DNA from: Planctomycetaceae bacterium
Lineage (GTDB): Bacteria; Planctomycetota; Phycisphaerae; Phycisphaerales; SM1A02
NCBI GenBank assembly: GCA_027483065.1
Contig: JAIXVI010000022.1
Location: forward strand, 1-46,017
DNA: 46,017 nt
Reading direction: 5' to 3'
Of the stretch, positions 34,327-44,163 are shown one piece after another. How positions within the stretch are numbered: the first letter of the stretch is position 1; each line of letters opens with the position of its first letter. The translations under genes and the position numbers were made by a program. The notes under the pieces are model-generated. The model saw nothing but the letters and a program-made list of their open reading frames with translations. It made no database searches and had not been told where the DNA came from.

Positions 34327-36012
34327 GTGCAGAGCTCGACGAACGGAACCAATGGAAGCGCAACCATCCTCAGTGAGAGCGCTTCAACGAAGGGTGCCTC
34401 GATAGGTATGCCCGAAATGGCCGCTCGCGAGCGCTGCGAGCTGCTCGGGATCCCGTGGCTTGAGAAGGCGCCTCCATCGGATCCAGCTGCTGCTGAACTC
34501 CTCGCTCCCGAAGTCGCCGTGCGCCTCGGCGCCGTGCCGCTGAGTATCGACGGCCAACGCTTGCTCGTCGCGATGATCGACCCGCTCGACACCGCGGCGG
34601 TCGATGAAATCGCCACTGTGACCGGCCGCGCGGTGCGCCGCATCGGTCTTGACGGTCCCGCGTTCCGCGACCTGATGCGCGATCGGTACGGAACGACCGC
34701 CGCGCGCATGGCTGAGTCGCTCGCGTCGGATGGCGGACTCGCGGCCGTACCTGACAGCGAGCACAACCTCGACGCGATCGAGGCTGATGACGTTCACCGG
34801 ATGGCTGAGCAGCCGACGCTCATCAATCTCGTGAACCTCATCCTCCTTGAAGCCGTGCAAGGCCGCGCAAGCGACGTGCACATCGAGCCGTTCGAATCAG
34901 AACTGCGCGTGAAGTACCGCATCGACGGTGTTCTTGTTTCGCAGCCGCAGCCGCCGAAGCACTTGCAAGCCGCACTCATCGGCCGCGTCAAAATCATGGC
35001 AGGCATGAACATCGCTGAGCGTTACGTGCCGCAAGACGGGCACATCACGCTCCGATTCGAAGGCCGCAAAGTCGACATCCGCGTTTCGACGGTTCCGACG
35101 CTCTACGGCGAATCGGTCGTCATGCGTATTCTCGACAAGAGTTCGCTGCCGCTCGATCTCGTCAGCCTTGGCATGAGCGAGTCGCACCGCGCGCTTGTCG
35201 ATCGCATGATCGAGAAGCCGCACGGTCTTGTCCTCGTCACGGGTCCGACGGGTTCGGGAAAGACGACGACGTTGTATGCGTCGCTCTCGAAGTTGTACGA
35301 CCCACGCAAGAAGATCATCACGATCGAAGATCCCGTCGAATACGAACTCAACGGCATCAATCAGATTCCCGTCAACGCAAAGCGCGGCTTGAGCTTCGCG
35401 ACGGGACTGCGCGCGATTCTGCGCCAAGACCCTGACATCGTCTTCGTCGGCGAAATCCGCGATGCCGAGACTGTGGACATCGCTATCCGCTCGGCACTCA
35501 CTGGCCACCTTATCTTCTCGACGCTGCACACCAACGACGCGATTTCGTCCGTCGGTCGTCTCGTCGACATGGGTGCGGAGCCCTATCTCGCCGCGAGCGT
35601 GCTCGAAGGCCTGATCGCCCAGCGACTCGGACGCCGCGTGTGCGCGGTCTGCCGTGAAGAACGCGCGATCACCGAAGAGGTCGATGCGCGATTGACGCCA
35701 GACGAACGGGTGCGCTTTAAGGGCCGCCAAACCGTGGGTCGTGGATGTGAAAAATGCAACGGAAGCGGCTTCCGCGGTCGTCTCGGCTTCTACGAAATCG
35801 TGCGTGTTTCCACGCCACTCCGCGCCGCAATCGCGCAGAACCGCCCTGTCCATGAACTGAAGTCTTTGCTCGATGCTGACTTCATCAACATGCGTGAAGA
35901 CGGCATGCGCAAAGCAGTCGCTGGCATGACGACGATTGAAGAAGTCCTCCGCGCAACGCAGGATGTCGACGACTTCACGGAAGACCTGAAGAACCGGGAA
36001 GGCAAGCGCTGA
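34327..36012 (+). CDS. gspE: Type II secretion ATPase GspE
   Basis: Cytoplasmic hexameric ATPase that powers pseudopilus assembly. Encodes 561 residues: an N-terminal GspE/MshE-type region (residues about 35-120), Walker A GPTGSGKT (306-313), Asp box ITIEDPVEYE, Walker B RQDPDIVFVGEIRD (about 367-379), His box GHLIFSTLHTND (393-404), and a tetracysteine zinc motif (Cys439, 442, 474, 477; GCEKCNGSGFRGR). GTG 34327 has GAGG upstream. First gene of the operon running to the window end. Confidence 0.96.
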   Translation: MQSSTNGTNGSATILSESASTKGASIGMPEMAARERCELLGIPWLEKAPPSDPAAAELLAPEVAVRLGAVPLSIDGQRLLVAMIDPLDTAAVDEIATVTGRAVRRIGLDGPAFRDLMRDRYGTTAARMAESLASDGGLAAVPDSEHNLDAIEADDVHRMAEQPTLINLVNLILLEAVQGRASDVHIEPFESELRVKYRIDGVLVSQPQPPKHLQAALIGRVKIMAGMNIAERYVPQDGHITLRFEGRKVDIRVSTVPTLYGESVVMRILDKSSLPLDLVSLGMSESHRALVDRMIEKPHGLVLVTGPTGSGKTTTLYASLSKLYDPRKKIITIEDPVEYELNGINQIPVNAKRGLSFATGLRAILRQDPDIVFVGEIRDAETVDIAIRSALTGHLIFSTLHTNDAISSVGRLVDMGAEPYLAASVLEGLIAQRLGRRVCAVCREERAITEEVDARLTPDERVRFKGRQTVGRGCEKCNGSGFRGRLGFYEIVRVSTPLRAAIAQNRPVHELKSLLDADFINMREDGMRKAVAGMTTIEEVLRATQDVDDFTEDLKNREGKR

Positions 36013-36027
36013 TCGCCGCGAGGTCTT

Positions 36028-37245
36028 ATGCCGACGTTTACCTACCAAGCACTCGCTGCGGACGGCTCGACGAGCAACGGCTCGATCATGGCTGTCGATC
36101 GTGCGTCGGCCATGCGCATGATTGCGCAGAAGGGCGAGACGGCGCTCGATGTGCAGTTGAGTGCGGAAGACGCGGCGCTTGCGGCCGGTCAGAAGGTCAC
36201 TCGACCCACGATCTCCCGCGCGGAACTCGCCGATCTCGTGCGCGAACTCGCGACAGCGCTTGAAGCGGGTCTGCCGCTCATGCAAGCGTTGAAAACCGTG
36301 CGTCGACAAGCGGCGAGCAAGAACCTCCAAGCGATTCTCGATCACTTGATCGATCGCGTCGAGGCAGGCGTCACCCTGCATCAAGCGGCAAAGGAATATG
36401 GCCCCCCGTTCGATGACATGACGACGGGCATGCTGCGCGCCGCTGATGCATCCGGCCGCAACGCTGAGATCATGCACCAACTCGCGGATCTCTTGGAGCG
36501 CTCGGTTGAGTTGCGTCGCGAAGTCGTTGGTGCGGTCATCTATCCACTGATGATCGCCGGCCTCATCGCGGCAAGCGTGGTCATTCTCATCGCATTCGTC
36601 TTGCCGCGCGTGATGAAGCCCATCATGAACGCGCCCAATGTTGAGATGCCACTCCCAACCATGATCCTGATGGATGTCTCGGACTTCATCAAGGCATGGT
36701 GGCTTGTGTTGATCGGCGCAGGCGTGCTCGCGTGGATCGCGTGGCGAAACTGGCTCGCGAAGCCCGCCAATCGACTCCGCTTCGACACGTTTGTGCTGCG
36801 TCTGCCGGTCGCCGGGCAACTCGTCCGCGACATCGCTGTCGCGCGGTTTACCCGTACGCTCGGAACGCTTGTTTCTGCAGGCATCCCGATTCTCGCGGCA
36901 CTTAAGATCGTGCGCGACACGCTTGGGAACACCGCACTGACCAACGCGATCGACCAAGTCTCCGATAAGGTCACCACAGGCCAGTCGCTCGCGGATCCAT
37001 TGGAGCGCAGCGGACACTTCCCACCGCTTCTCGTGCAAATCGTCAACATCGGTGAGCGCTCCGGCCGCCTCGAGCAGATGCTCTTGCATGCCGCGGGAAG
37101 CTTCGATCGTCAGGTGAACAACTCACTCAAGCTCTTCACGCGCGTGCTCCCGACGGTGCTCATCGTCGTCATGGCACTGCTCGCGAGTTTCGTCTTGGCC
37201 GCAATCTTGCTGCCGATTGTCCAATTGCAAAACTCCGTCGGATGA
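36028..37245 (+). CDS. gspF: Type II secretion inner-membrane platform protein GspF
   Basis: Polytopic platform protein that couples the ATPase to the pseudopilus. Encodes 405 residues with two GspF domains (ELVRELATALEAGLPLMQAL; FTRTLGTLVSAGIPILAALK) and three membrane segments (GAVIYPLMIAGLIAASVVILIAF; WWLVLIGAGVLAWIAW; LPTVLIVVMALLASFVLAAIL). Starts at ATG 36028 (GAGGT upstream), 15 bp after gspE. Confidence 0.96.
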   Translation: MPTFTYQALAADGSTSNGSIMAVDRASAMRMIAQKGETALDVQLSAEDAALAAGQKVTRPTISRAELADLVRELATALEAGLPLMQALKTVRRQAASKNLQAILDHLIDRVEAGVTLHQAAKEYGPPFDDMTTGMLRAADASGRNAEIMHQLADLLERSVELRREVVGAVIYPLMIAGLIAASVVILIAFVLPRVMKPIMNAPNVEMPLPTMILMDVSDFIKAWWLVLIGAGVLAWIAWRNWLAKPANRLRFDTFVLRLPVAGQLVRDIAVARFTRTLGTLVSAGIPILAALKIVRDTLGNTALTNAIDQVSDKVTTGQSLADPLERSGHFPPLLVQIVNIGERSGRLEQMLLHAAGSFDRQVNNSLKLFTRVLPTVLIVVMALLASFVLAAILLPIVQLQNSVG

Positions 37246-37264
37246 CGGGCGTAAGAAGGAAACC

Positions 37265-37711
37265 ATGCAAACGAACAACCGCACCCACCGCCGTCTCCGC
37301 CGTAGCGTTCGTCGCGGCTTCAGCCTCATCGAAGTCATCGTTGCGGTGACGATCGTGGCGATCTTCGCGGCGATCATCGCGCCGAACCTCCTTGGTCGTA
37401 TCTCGAGCGCGAATCAAGACAAAGCGCTGATCGAAGCGACCAAGATCGCGGATCAAGTGACGATTTACCTCAGCGAGAACCGTGGTTCGTCGCTCGGCGG
37501 GGACTTCGATCTTGAAGTGCTCGTCCCAAAGTACATCGACAGCGTCGATTCATTGACGGATCCGTGGGGAACGCGCTACCAAATCGCAGTGCCCGGCATC
37601 GGTCGCGAATTCGACGTGTACAGTTTCGGCCCGGACAAGGCTCCGGGCGGCGAAGGCGACAACGCTGACATCTATCACGGCCGCGATCCGAAGAAGAGCC
37701 GCGGCGGCTGA
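37265..37711 (+). CDS. gspG: Major pseudopilin GspG
   Basis: The 148-residue major pseudopilin. Signal SVRRGFSLIEVIVAVTIVAI with cleavage after Gly18 and Glu23 at +5. The C-terminal segments DPWGTRYQIAVPG and VYSFGPDKAPGGEGDNADI match the GspG calcium-binding loop (compare SxGADGxPGGxGxxADI). AAGGA lies four bases before the ATG at 37265. Confidence 0.96.
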   Translation: MQTNNRTHRRLRRSVRRGFSLIEVIVAVTIVAIFAAIIAPNLLGRISSANQDKALIEATKIADQVTIYLSENRGSSLGGDFDLEVLVPKYIDSVDSLTDPWGTRYQIAVPGIGREFDVYSFGPDKAPGGEGDNADIYHGRDPKKSRGG

Positions 37712-37728
37712 GAACGGGCGTCATTTCT

Positions 37729-38328
37729 GTGCAACGCACACGCATCCATCGACTTCCTTCGAGCGCGCGCCTCTTCCGGCGCGCGTTCTCGATCGTTGAG
37801 ATCGTGGTTGTGTGCGCGATTCTCGCACTCGTTGCCTCGGCGATCGTGCCGAAGATGCTCGCCGTTCGAAGTCAACGCGAAGAGAAAGCGGTCATCGCCG
37901 TTGCGGATCTCCTCCGCATGTACGCGTTCCGCAATGCCGCGGGTGTGCAGCAGATTGGCTTGTACTACGACCCATCTCTTCGTGAGGTCTCGCTCTGGAT
38001 CTACGACCTCAATCCAGAGAATCCGGAAGGGCCGCGCATTTGGCAGCCCGACCGACTCAGCAACGTCGTCGAACTCCCGGAAGGCATGTTCATTGATCGT
38101 GCCGCGGCTGATGAAGCCGAGATGCCGTCGAGCGATGCCTGGAACATCCCAACGCACCCCGACGGCGGACGACCACGCATTGAGCTCGATCTTGTGGGAC
38201 AGGAAAAGCAACTGACCATCGTGCTCGAAAACTACTCATCCACTCCGCTGCGATCAGATGACCCGATGAATGCGGCACGGACGCCGATTGATCTCGATGC
38301 GCAAGGTTCGTCACTGGAGGCATGGTGA
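37729..38328 (+). CDS. gspH: Minor pseudopilin GspH-like
   Basis: The 199-residue protein has a prepilin-type N-terminus, RRAFSIVEIVVVCAILALVA, with Ala instead of Gly before the cleavage point, which is rare since Gly(-1) is nearly invariant in pseudopilins; Glu at +5 is kept. By position after gspG it is the H pseudopilin. GTG 37729. Overlap with the next gene region is by a few bases. Confidence 0.8.
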   Translation: MQRTRIHRLPSSARLFRRAFSIVEIVVVCAILALVASAIVPKMLAVRSQREEKAVIAVADLLRMYAFRNAAGVQQIGLYYDPSLREVSLWIYDLNPENPEGPRIWQPDRLSNVVELPEGMFIDRAAADEAEMPSSDAWNIPTHPDGGRPRIELDLVGQEKQLTIVLENYSSTPLRSDDPMNAARTPIDLDAQGSSLEAW

Positions 38329-38330
38329 CG

Positions 38331-38864
38331 ATGGATCGAGCACTCAACACCAGCGCGTGCCCTCCACAACGCCGGGCGCAGTTTCATCGCCGATCACGCC
38401 GTGGCTTCGCGCTCATGGACGCGATCGTGGCTGGCATTCTGCTCGCGATCGGCATGATCGCCGTGCTTGGCGTGAGCGGACACGCGCTCACGATGCAGCG
38501 TCGCGGTGAGATTGATATTCGCGCCGCTGCTGCCCTCGATGAATTGCTCTCGCTGGTGCTGACCGAGGGGCCCGTGGATTTCGAGGATTTGCACCCGACG
38601 CGCGGTAAGTTCGATGCGGGAAGCCCCTACGAAGACTTTGAGTACGAAATCGATATCGCTCCGGGCGGCGCGGGTGTACCTGCGCACATTGTTGTCTCGC
38701 TCGTCCACGACTCAGGGCGTGCGTACTCCATTGAAACCCGAATCGCTGAGAAGCGAGGCGAAGAACCTGATCCTGTGCGAGAACCCTACGAACCGCTTGA
38801 TCGAGCTGCTCGTTGGGAAGAACGTCGCGCCGCGCGCGAAGGAGCCACCGAAGATGCGCCGTAA
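38331..38864 (+). CDS. gspI: Minor pseudopilin GspI-like
   Basis: Encodes 177 residues. The signal RRGFALMDAIVAGILLAIGM has cleavage after Gly and Asp instead of Glu at +5, a change seen in a few minor pseudopilins. The ATG at 38331 is 10 bases after GGAGG, whereas the ATG at 38322 is too close to it; both are in frame. The C-terminus is Arg/Glu-rich. The stop of gspH lies just before. Confidence 0.78.
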   Translation: MDRALNTSACPPQRRAQFHRRSRRGFALMDAIVAGILLAIGMIAVLGVSGHALTMQRRGEIDIRAAAALDELLSLVLTEGPVDFEDLHPTRGKFDAGSPYEDFEYEIDIAPGGAGVPAHIVVSLVHDSGRAYSIETRIAEKRGEEPDPVREPYEPLDRAARWEERRAAREGATEDAP

Positions 38865-39915
38865 TCCATCACACGCTCAACATGCCGCCCGCGGGTTCAC
38901 CATCATGGAACTCGTTGTCGCGATCTCGGTCAGCGCGATCGTTGTGGTGACGATCAGCACCGTGCTCTCGCGCATCGGCCGTGCGCGCGACGTGACGCGC
39001 ACCAGGCTTGATGCGGTGACGCGCGCAACTGCTGCGATGGACTCGCTGCGCCGCGACCTCTCTTCGATTGTCCGCAGCGCCGATCTCTTCGATACGCGGC
39101 TTGTTCTCCTCGACGGACAGAACTACTCAGACTACGGGCCGATGGATCGCGATGAGGTGCTGATCTACAACACGCGCCTTCGACCGATGCAGCGCGATGA
39201 GTACCAAGGCGAAGGTGGCGAGTACGAATCGCAGTACCGTGTGATGGACGACGCGGACGGCAGCGTTCTTTGGATGCGCCGTGACGCCGTGCCTGACGAA
39301 AACGGCGAGGGTGGCGGCATCGCCATGCCGTCGGTCGACGGCATCGTTGGTGTTTCCATCGAGGCGTACGACGGTGAGTCTTGGTACCCCGACTGGGATT
39401 CCGATGAACTTGGACTTCCTTGGGCACTCCGCATCACGGTGACCGCGACTGGTGACATGCCCGGTGGCGAGGTCAGCGAGCCGGGCAAAGCGCTTGCAGT
39501 CCTTCGCACGCAGGTGCCAATTGATCGCATCGTGCCTCCACCACCGCCACCGGAAGAAGACGAGAGCGGCCTTGATGATGGAACTGGTGCCAACGGTGAA
39601 GAAGGCGACGCGCAAGGTGGCGCCAACGGAACCGACGGTGGTACGGGCGGTGGCACGGACGGCGGGACCGGCGGCGGTGTCAACGGCGGCGGAGGTCGCG
39701 GCGATGATTTGGGCGTCGACGGTGGAGGTCGCCCTGGCGGTGGACGTCCTGGTGGCGGGCGCCCCGGGAACGGACGTCCCGGTGGAGGTCGCCCAGGAGG
39801 CGGCCGTCCAAACGCTGAGGTCGGCGGCGACAACTCGGGCTCCTCGCGCCCCTTTGGAAACTCCGGAAACCGACCTGGTGGCGGATTCTCGATGAGCCGG
39901 GGGAACCGTCGGTGA
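38854..39915 (+). CDS. gspJ: Minor pseudopilin GspJ-like with Gly-rich tail
   Basis: Encodes 353 residues. Signal AARGFTIMELVVAISVSAIV (Gly before Phe, Glu at +5). The body has the GspJ-like RRDLSSIVRSADLFDTR. After about residue 230 comes a tail of Gly, Asp, Asn and RPGGGRPGG repeats (DNA 39570-39880) that is unusual in pseudopilins. AAGGAG precedes the ATG by 10 bases. The gene overlaps gspI by about 11 bp and gspK by GTGA. Confidence 0.82.
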   Translation: MRRNPSHAQHAARGFTIMELVVAISVSAIVVVTISTVLSRIGRARDVTRTRLDAVTRATAAMDSLRRDLSSIVRSADLFDTRLVLLDGQNYSDYGPMDRDEVLIYNTRLRPMQRDEYQGEGGEYESQYRVMDDADGSVLWMRRDAVPDENGEGGGIAMPSVDGIVGVSIEAYDGESWYPDWDSDELGLPWALRITVTATGDMPGGEVSEPGKALAVLRTQVPIDRIVPPPPPPEEDESGLDDGTGANGEEGDAQGGANGTDGGTGGGTDGGTGGGVNGGGGRGDDLGVDGGGRPGGGRPGGGRPGNGRPGGGRPGGGRPNAEVGGDNSGSSRPFGNSGNRPGGGFSMSRGNRR

Positions 39916-41471
39916 GTGAGATGACCGCGCGTGCCTCCACGCTTCCTGAGGAGGCGCAACACGGACGACGATGGCTACCGCGTGGCCATATTGGTGGTCG
40001 CACGCGTGATCTCGCCGGTCGCGAAATCTATCGCTCCGCGCGTGGCAATCGACGCGGATCCGTGATCGTCTTGGTGATCTGGGCTGTCGCCATTGCGGCA
40101 GTGATCGTCGGCGCTGCGCAGGTGCTTGGCTTCCGCGCTGCCACGATGGGACGCGAAGCGATTGCGAAAGTCGAAGCTCGGTGGGCCGCCCGCGCCGGCA
40201 TCGAGGAGACCCTCGCAGTTCTTGAGTACCACACCGAGGAACCTGATCCATCCGACGCGCGGCAACTCTTCAAGGATCTTGAACTCGTCGCCGATGGCGA
40301 ACTCGCTTCTGGGAGTTGGGAGATTCGTCACGTTGAAGACGGCGTCGAAATCCGCGGCCCGCAAGATGAACACGCGAAGATCAACGTGAACAACGCAACG
40401 AAGGCAACGCTGCTCGAACTGAGCGGCATGAGCCTCGACGTTGCGGACGCGATTGTGGATTGGCGTGACGCCGACGACAACGCAGGCATGATGGGCGCGG
40501 AGTACGACTATTACGTCAATCGCGACCTCGGCTACGAGCCGCGCAACGGCTCCTTCCGTTCGATCGCAGAGCTCGAACTCGTTGCAGGTGCGTTTCCGTC
40601 GTCCGTCCGCGGTGAGGATGCAAATCTCAACGGCCGGCTCGACCCAAACGAAAACGACGGTGCGCTCGGCGAACCAAAGGATGATGCCGACGGGCTTCTT
40701 GATGCAGGTTGGAGCGGCGCGCTCACGGCTCGCACGACAGGGAGTTTGCTCTCGTCCTCCGGGACCGAGCGGCTCAACCTGAAGAGCGCCAGTGCCGAAG
40801 AGATGCAAGAACGCCTCGGTGTGACCGCGCAGCAAGCGGCATCGCTGACCACCTTCGCGAAGCGATCCGACGCGAAGCTCGAGATGTTGCTGACGCAGGA
40901 CCTCAATACGCTGGCGACTTCCGGTCCACAGAATGGCCGCAACGCCGCCGGGGGCGCTTCCGGACAATCCGGAGGTCAATCCGGAGGTCAATCCGGAGGT
41001 CAGGCGGGAGGCCGCCAGAGCGGACGCAGTTCGTCTGGCCTGCGCGGCAATCAAGGCGCGGCGGGACAGAATCGCATCCAGTCGCTCGATCAGCAACAAC
41101 TGCGCAAGATCTTCCAAGAGTCGACGCTCGACGACGGAACGACTCCGATCATCGGCAAGGTGAATCTCAACACGGTTTCTCCAGCCATTCTTCGAGCGAT
41201 GCTGCCCGATGATCCGATCAGCGCCGACGCCATCATCGCCCAACGCAGCGCCTCAAGTTCTGGACTCCTCTCCATCGCGGACCTTCGAGATTCAAGTAGG
41301 ATCACGCCTCAAGCGATCGCAGCCTTGGCGCCGATGGCCGATACGCAGAGTTACGTCTTCACCGTGACAAGTCGAGGTCGTTCTGCGACAACCGGACTTG
41401 AGGTTGAAATCACGGCCGTACTTGATCGTTCGACACTTCCCGCGCGCATCCTGGAGTACCGAGAGCAGTGA
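39912..41471 (+). CDS. gspK: Minor pseudopilin / assembly protein GspK
   Basis: The 519-residue protein has a hydrophobic helix with basic flank (RRGSVIVLVIWAVAIAAVIVG), the GspK conserved region with INVNNATKATLLELSG and WRDADDNAG, and a second helix-hairpin-helix-like pair (LNTVSPAILRAML). It caps the pseudopilus with I and J. Between these lies a Gly/Ser/Gln-rich insert with four GGQ-S repeats (DNA about 40965-41010). GTG 39912 overlaps the gspJ stop as GTGA. Confidence 0.88.
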   Translation: MSEMTARASTLPEEAQHGRRWLPRGHIGGRTRDLAGREIYRSARGNRRGSVIVLVIWAVAIAAVIVGAAQVLGFRAATMGREAIAKVEARWAARAGIEETLAVLEYHTEEPDPSDARQLFKDLELVADGELASGSWEIRHVEDGVEIRGPQDEHAKINVNNATKATLLELSGMSLDVADAIVDWRDADDNAGMMGAEYDYYVNRDLGYEPRNGSFRSIAELELVAGAFPSSVRGEDANLNGRLDPNENDGALGEPKDDADGLLDAGWSGALTARTTGSLLSSSGTERLNLKSASAEEMQERLGVTAQQAASLTTFAKRSDAKLEMLLTQDLNTLATSGPQNGRNAAGGASGQSGGQSGGQSGGQAGGRQSGRSSSGLRGNQGAAGQNRIQSLDQQQLRKIFQESTLDDGTTPIIGKVNLNTVSPAILRAMLPDDPISADAIIAQRSASSSGLLSIADLRDSSRITPQAIAALAPMADTQSYVFTVTSRGRSATTGLEVEITAVLDRSTLPARILEYREQ

Positions 41472-43522
41472 AGCCCACCACGCCGACAACCTACGACGAC
41501 CAGCTTCTGGCGGTCGCCGAACGACGTGCCGATCGGGTGCGTGCCCTGCTCGTTCGAAAAGGTGAGCGGCCCACGGTGCTCGACGCGCGCGAGTTTGATG
41601 CCGCCGACCCGATGACTGCGTTGCTCTCGTGGACCGAGTCGAGCCGCTGCGGCGACGTCCGCGTCCTCCTTCCGGCGTCGTCGACCATCGTCCGACAGAC
41701 CACGCTTCCGAACGCCATTCCTTCGCAAATGCTTGCCGCCATGAGACTTCAGGCGGAAGGCATGTTTTTGGGCGCGATCCCGGCGAGCCGGATGGGACTC
41801 GGGATCATGCCCGACACCGGCGAAGCCGACCGCCAAGGCATCATCGTCGCGTGGCCAACCCCGGCGAGGGGCGATGCCGACTCTGGGCTTTCGGCGCGTC
41901 AGGAAAAAGTTGTTCGCTACGTTCCCGAGGTTGCGGCGCTGATTCCGCTCGCCTCCGGAGACACCCCCGCGGTCTTCGCCGATCGGGAGAGCGGCTCCAT
42001 CGCGATTGCGATGGAGGGGCGCAAGGGCCTGGTCCTGCGCGCAGCTCGCGAGACGGGAAGCGCCGACGATGCCGCGGACTGGGCAAACGGCATGCGCCAA
42101 GCGATTGCCGAGACGATCTTGAATGCGGGCATGGAGCCCTCGCGGATCGCCGCCATGGTCGCTGCGACAGAATTGACTTCGACGCAGAGCGGAAGCCGCA
42201 CGACCATGATCGGCCGCGATGCCATCGCGCAGTTGCGATCACGATTGGCTGTCCAGGTGGTTGCCGCAGACTCCAACGGCGCTTGGTGGAACGACTGGGC
42301 GATCTTGCTTGGCGCGACGATCATTGCGACGGGCCCGCTCGCTGAACTCGCGCGCTTGAAGCGTGTTGAGGAGGGCGTGAAGACCTCGCGGATCGAGCTC
42401 CTCGTCAAGCGCTATTCCGATCCTTCCCGTGCGCTTCGCGCGTGCCTCGCTGGATTCCTCATCATCGGATTCGCACCCGTCGCATTCGCATGGGTGCGCT
42501 CCGCGGTTGTGCAATGGAAGATGCCGGAAGAACCCGCGGTCTTCGAGCGAAATCAGAAGGCGATTGACCAACGGATTTCGCATTACCGCGAACTTGGCAA
42601 GCGCACGCTTCCGGTCACCAAACTCTTGGGAGATCTCGCCTGCTGCACACCCGACGGAATCGAGATTGAATCGATTCAACTTTCGGGCACGCAGGGCATT
42701 TCTATTCGCGGCGTTTCGAAGGCGAAGAGCGACATCTTCGCTGAGAATCTCGTGACGGAGATGGCATCCAACATGGACGCCTCGGGGGTCTTTGAGAAGT
42801 CCCGCCCCCGCTTCGATGCAGGCGATGGACGCGGCATTCTGAAGTTTGACATCGAGGCGCCAATTGTGCGCCCCACACTTGCCAGCCAATACCCCGAAGC
42901 GCGCGACTGGGCGAAGACGACCCTTGTACAGCGGAAGTATGGGAAGCCGGGCGATGACGAGGATGCCGGCGGTGCCTCCACGGCGACCGGGTCATCCACG
43001 ACGTCGCGCAACCAGACTCCAACGGGCGGCGCAGCTTCGGGTGAAACGGCTGCGGCAGATCCAGAATCGAATGGGACCGGCGAGACCCAGGTTGCCTCGG
43101 CCGATGCTGAAGGTGCCTCCGCGAACGCTTCAAAACCCGGCGGCACGGCGTCTGTCGGTGGACCGGCGCGCGGAATCACGCGCCGACCCACCACGCCAGC
43201 CGCAGATGGTGCTGCAGCATCAGGCGCAGGTGCAGGCGCGAATTCTGGCGCTGGCGCCAACGCAGGTGCTGGTGCAGCTCCCGCCACAATGCCGAGCGGT
43301 GCTGGCGCGGGTGGCGGCCCTGCTGCCGCGGCGCTCGCAAACGCGCAGATTCCCTCGACGTTTACCGATGAAGAGCTCCGCGCGATGACGCGCGACCAAG
43401 CTCGCGGCCTGCTCTCTGACTTTGCGAAAGCAAAGGGCCGAGCGGACCTCGACGAGGCAACGCGCAAGCGTCTGCAGACCGATTTCACTCGCATCCTTGA
43501 TTACTTGAAGAGCCTCACGTGA
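41468..43522 (+). CDS. gspL: GspL/PilM-PilN-like assembly protein
   Basis: Encodes 684 residues. The N-terminal ~300 residues are cytoplasmic with an actin-like feel (SSTIVRQTTLPNAIPSQML; GIIVAWPTPAR); a single membrane helix lies near residue 320-345 (ALRACLAGFLIIGFAPVAFAW), then a periplasmic domain (LGDLACCTPDGIEIESIQLSG). The C-terminus is a long Ala/Gly/Ser/Thr-rich linker followed by a helical cap (TFTDEELRAMTRDQARGLL). Position after gspK and before the M-like gene fits GspL. GTG 41468 overlaps the gspK stop (GTGA). Confidence 0.78.
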   Translation: MKPTTPTTYDDQLLAVAERRADRVRALLVRKGERPTVLDAREFDAADPMTALLSWTESSRCGDVRVLLPASSTIVRQTTLPNAIPSQMLAAMRLQAEGMFLGAIPASRMGLGIMPDTGEADRQGIIVAWPTPARGDADSGLSARQEKVVRYVPEVAALIPLASGDTPAVFADRESGSIAIAMEGRKGLVLRAARETGSADDAADWANGMRQAIAETILNAGMEPSRIAAMVAATELTSTQSGSRTTMIGRDAIAQLRSRLAVQVVAADSNGAWWNDWAILLGATIIATGPLAELARLKRVEEGVKTSRIELLVKRYSDPSRALRACLAGFLIIGFAPVAFAWVRSAVVQWKMPEEPAVFERNQKAIDQRISHYRELGKRTLPVTKLLGDLACCTPDGIEIESIQLSGTQGISIRGVSKAKSDIFAENLVTEMASNMDASGVFEKSRPRFDAGDGRGILKFDIEAPIVRPTLASQYPEARDWAKTTLVQRKYGKPGDDEDAGGASTATGSSTTSRNQTPTGGAASGETAAADPESNGTGETQVASADAEGASANASKPGGTASVGGPARGITRRPTTPAADGAAASGAGAGANSGAGANAGAGAAPATMPSGAGAGGGPAAAALANAQIPSTFTDEELRAMTRDQARGLLSDFAKAKGRADLDEATRKRLQTDFTRILDYLKSLT

Positions 43523-44163
43523 GCCAAGCGAAGTCCAACTCCACCACAGCTGCGCGCGACCCATTCGTGCGCGTCATCTCGTGGTTCGGCACGCTTCCGC
43601 GTGCAGCCAAATGGGGCGTGATCGCGGGCGCATTGTTCGGTGGCTTCCTCGTGCTCGACGAAGCTATTTGGCCGATCGCAGATCGCATGAACGAGCGTTC
43701 CGACCGATGGGTTGCGATGCTTGATCGCGCGGCAGAACGCGCCGACGGCTTGCCACCGGAGGTTGCCGCCAACGCCATCGCGTACGGACCAAACGCGGTT
43801 CCCGAAGACGAAGCGAAAGGCATGCGCAAACTTGCCGCCACTGTCGACGGTGTTCTTCGCAAGAAGGGCGTGTCGAAGTACTCGCAAGATCTTCGCCGAG
43901 GTCAGCAGCTCGGGACCGATGTCCTTGGCGATATCGCCGGGCCACTCGGCGGCACGATGGGCCGCACCATCGCGGACATCTCCTTCGAAGCGGCGCCCGA
44001 TGATGTCACTGCGATCATCGCCGACCTCGATGGAAGTGCGGACATTGACGCCATCACCGATCTCAAACTCACGTACGCCCCTGCGACCAAGCGCGTGGCG
44101 GTTCAGATGAGCGTTGAGAAGTGGGGTGTTCTGAAGCGAACGCCGAAGCGAGGTGGGGCATGA
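43519..44163 (+). CDS. gspM: GspM/PilO-like assembly protein
   Basis: Encodes 214 residues with one membrane helix near residues 31-50 (AKWGVIAGALFGGFLVLDEA) and a periplasmic region of alpha/beta type (DISFEAAPDDVTAIIADLDG). Size and location between the L-like and C-like genes fit GspM, but sequence similarity to known M proteins is too low to be certain. GTG 43519 overlaps the preceding stop (GTGA). Confidence 0.65.
   Translation: MSQAKSNSTTAARDPFVRVISWFGTLPRAAKWGVIAGALFGGFLVLDEAIWPIADRMNERSDRWVAMLDRAAERADGLPPEVAANAIAYGPNAVPEDEAKGMRKLAATVDGVLRKKGVSKYSQDLRRGQQLGTDVLGDIAGPLGGTMGRTIADISFEAAPDDVTAIIADLDGSADIDAITDLKLTYAPATKRVAVQMSVEKWGVLKRTPKRGGA

Noticed and set aside
34897-37089. Antisense 730-residue open frame opposite gspE-gspF
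   Set aside because: Encodes no motif, and both genes on the plus strand show complete family motifs; a high-GC antisense artefact.
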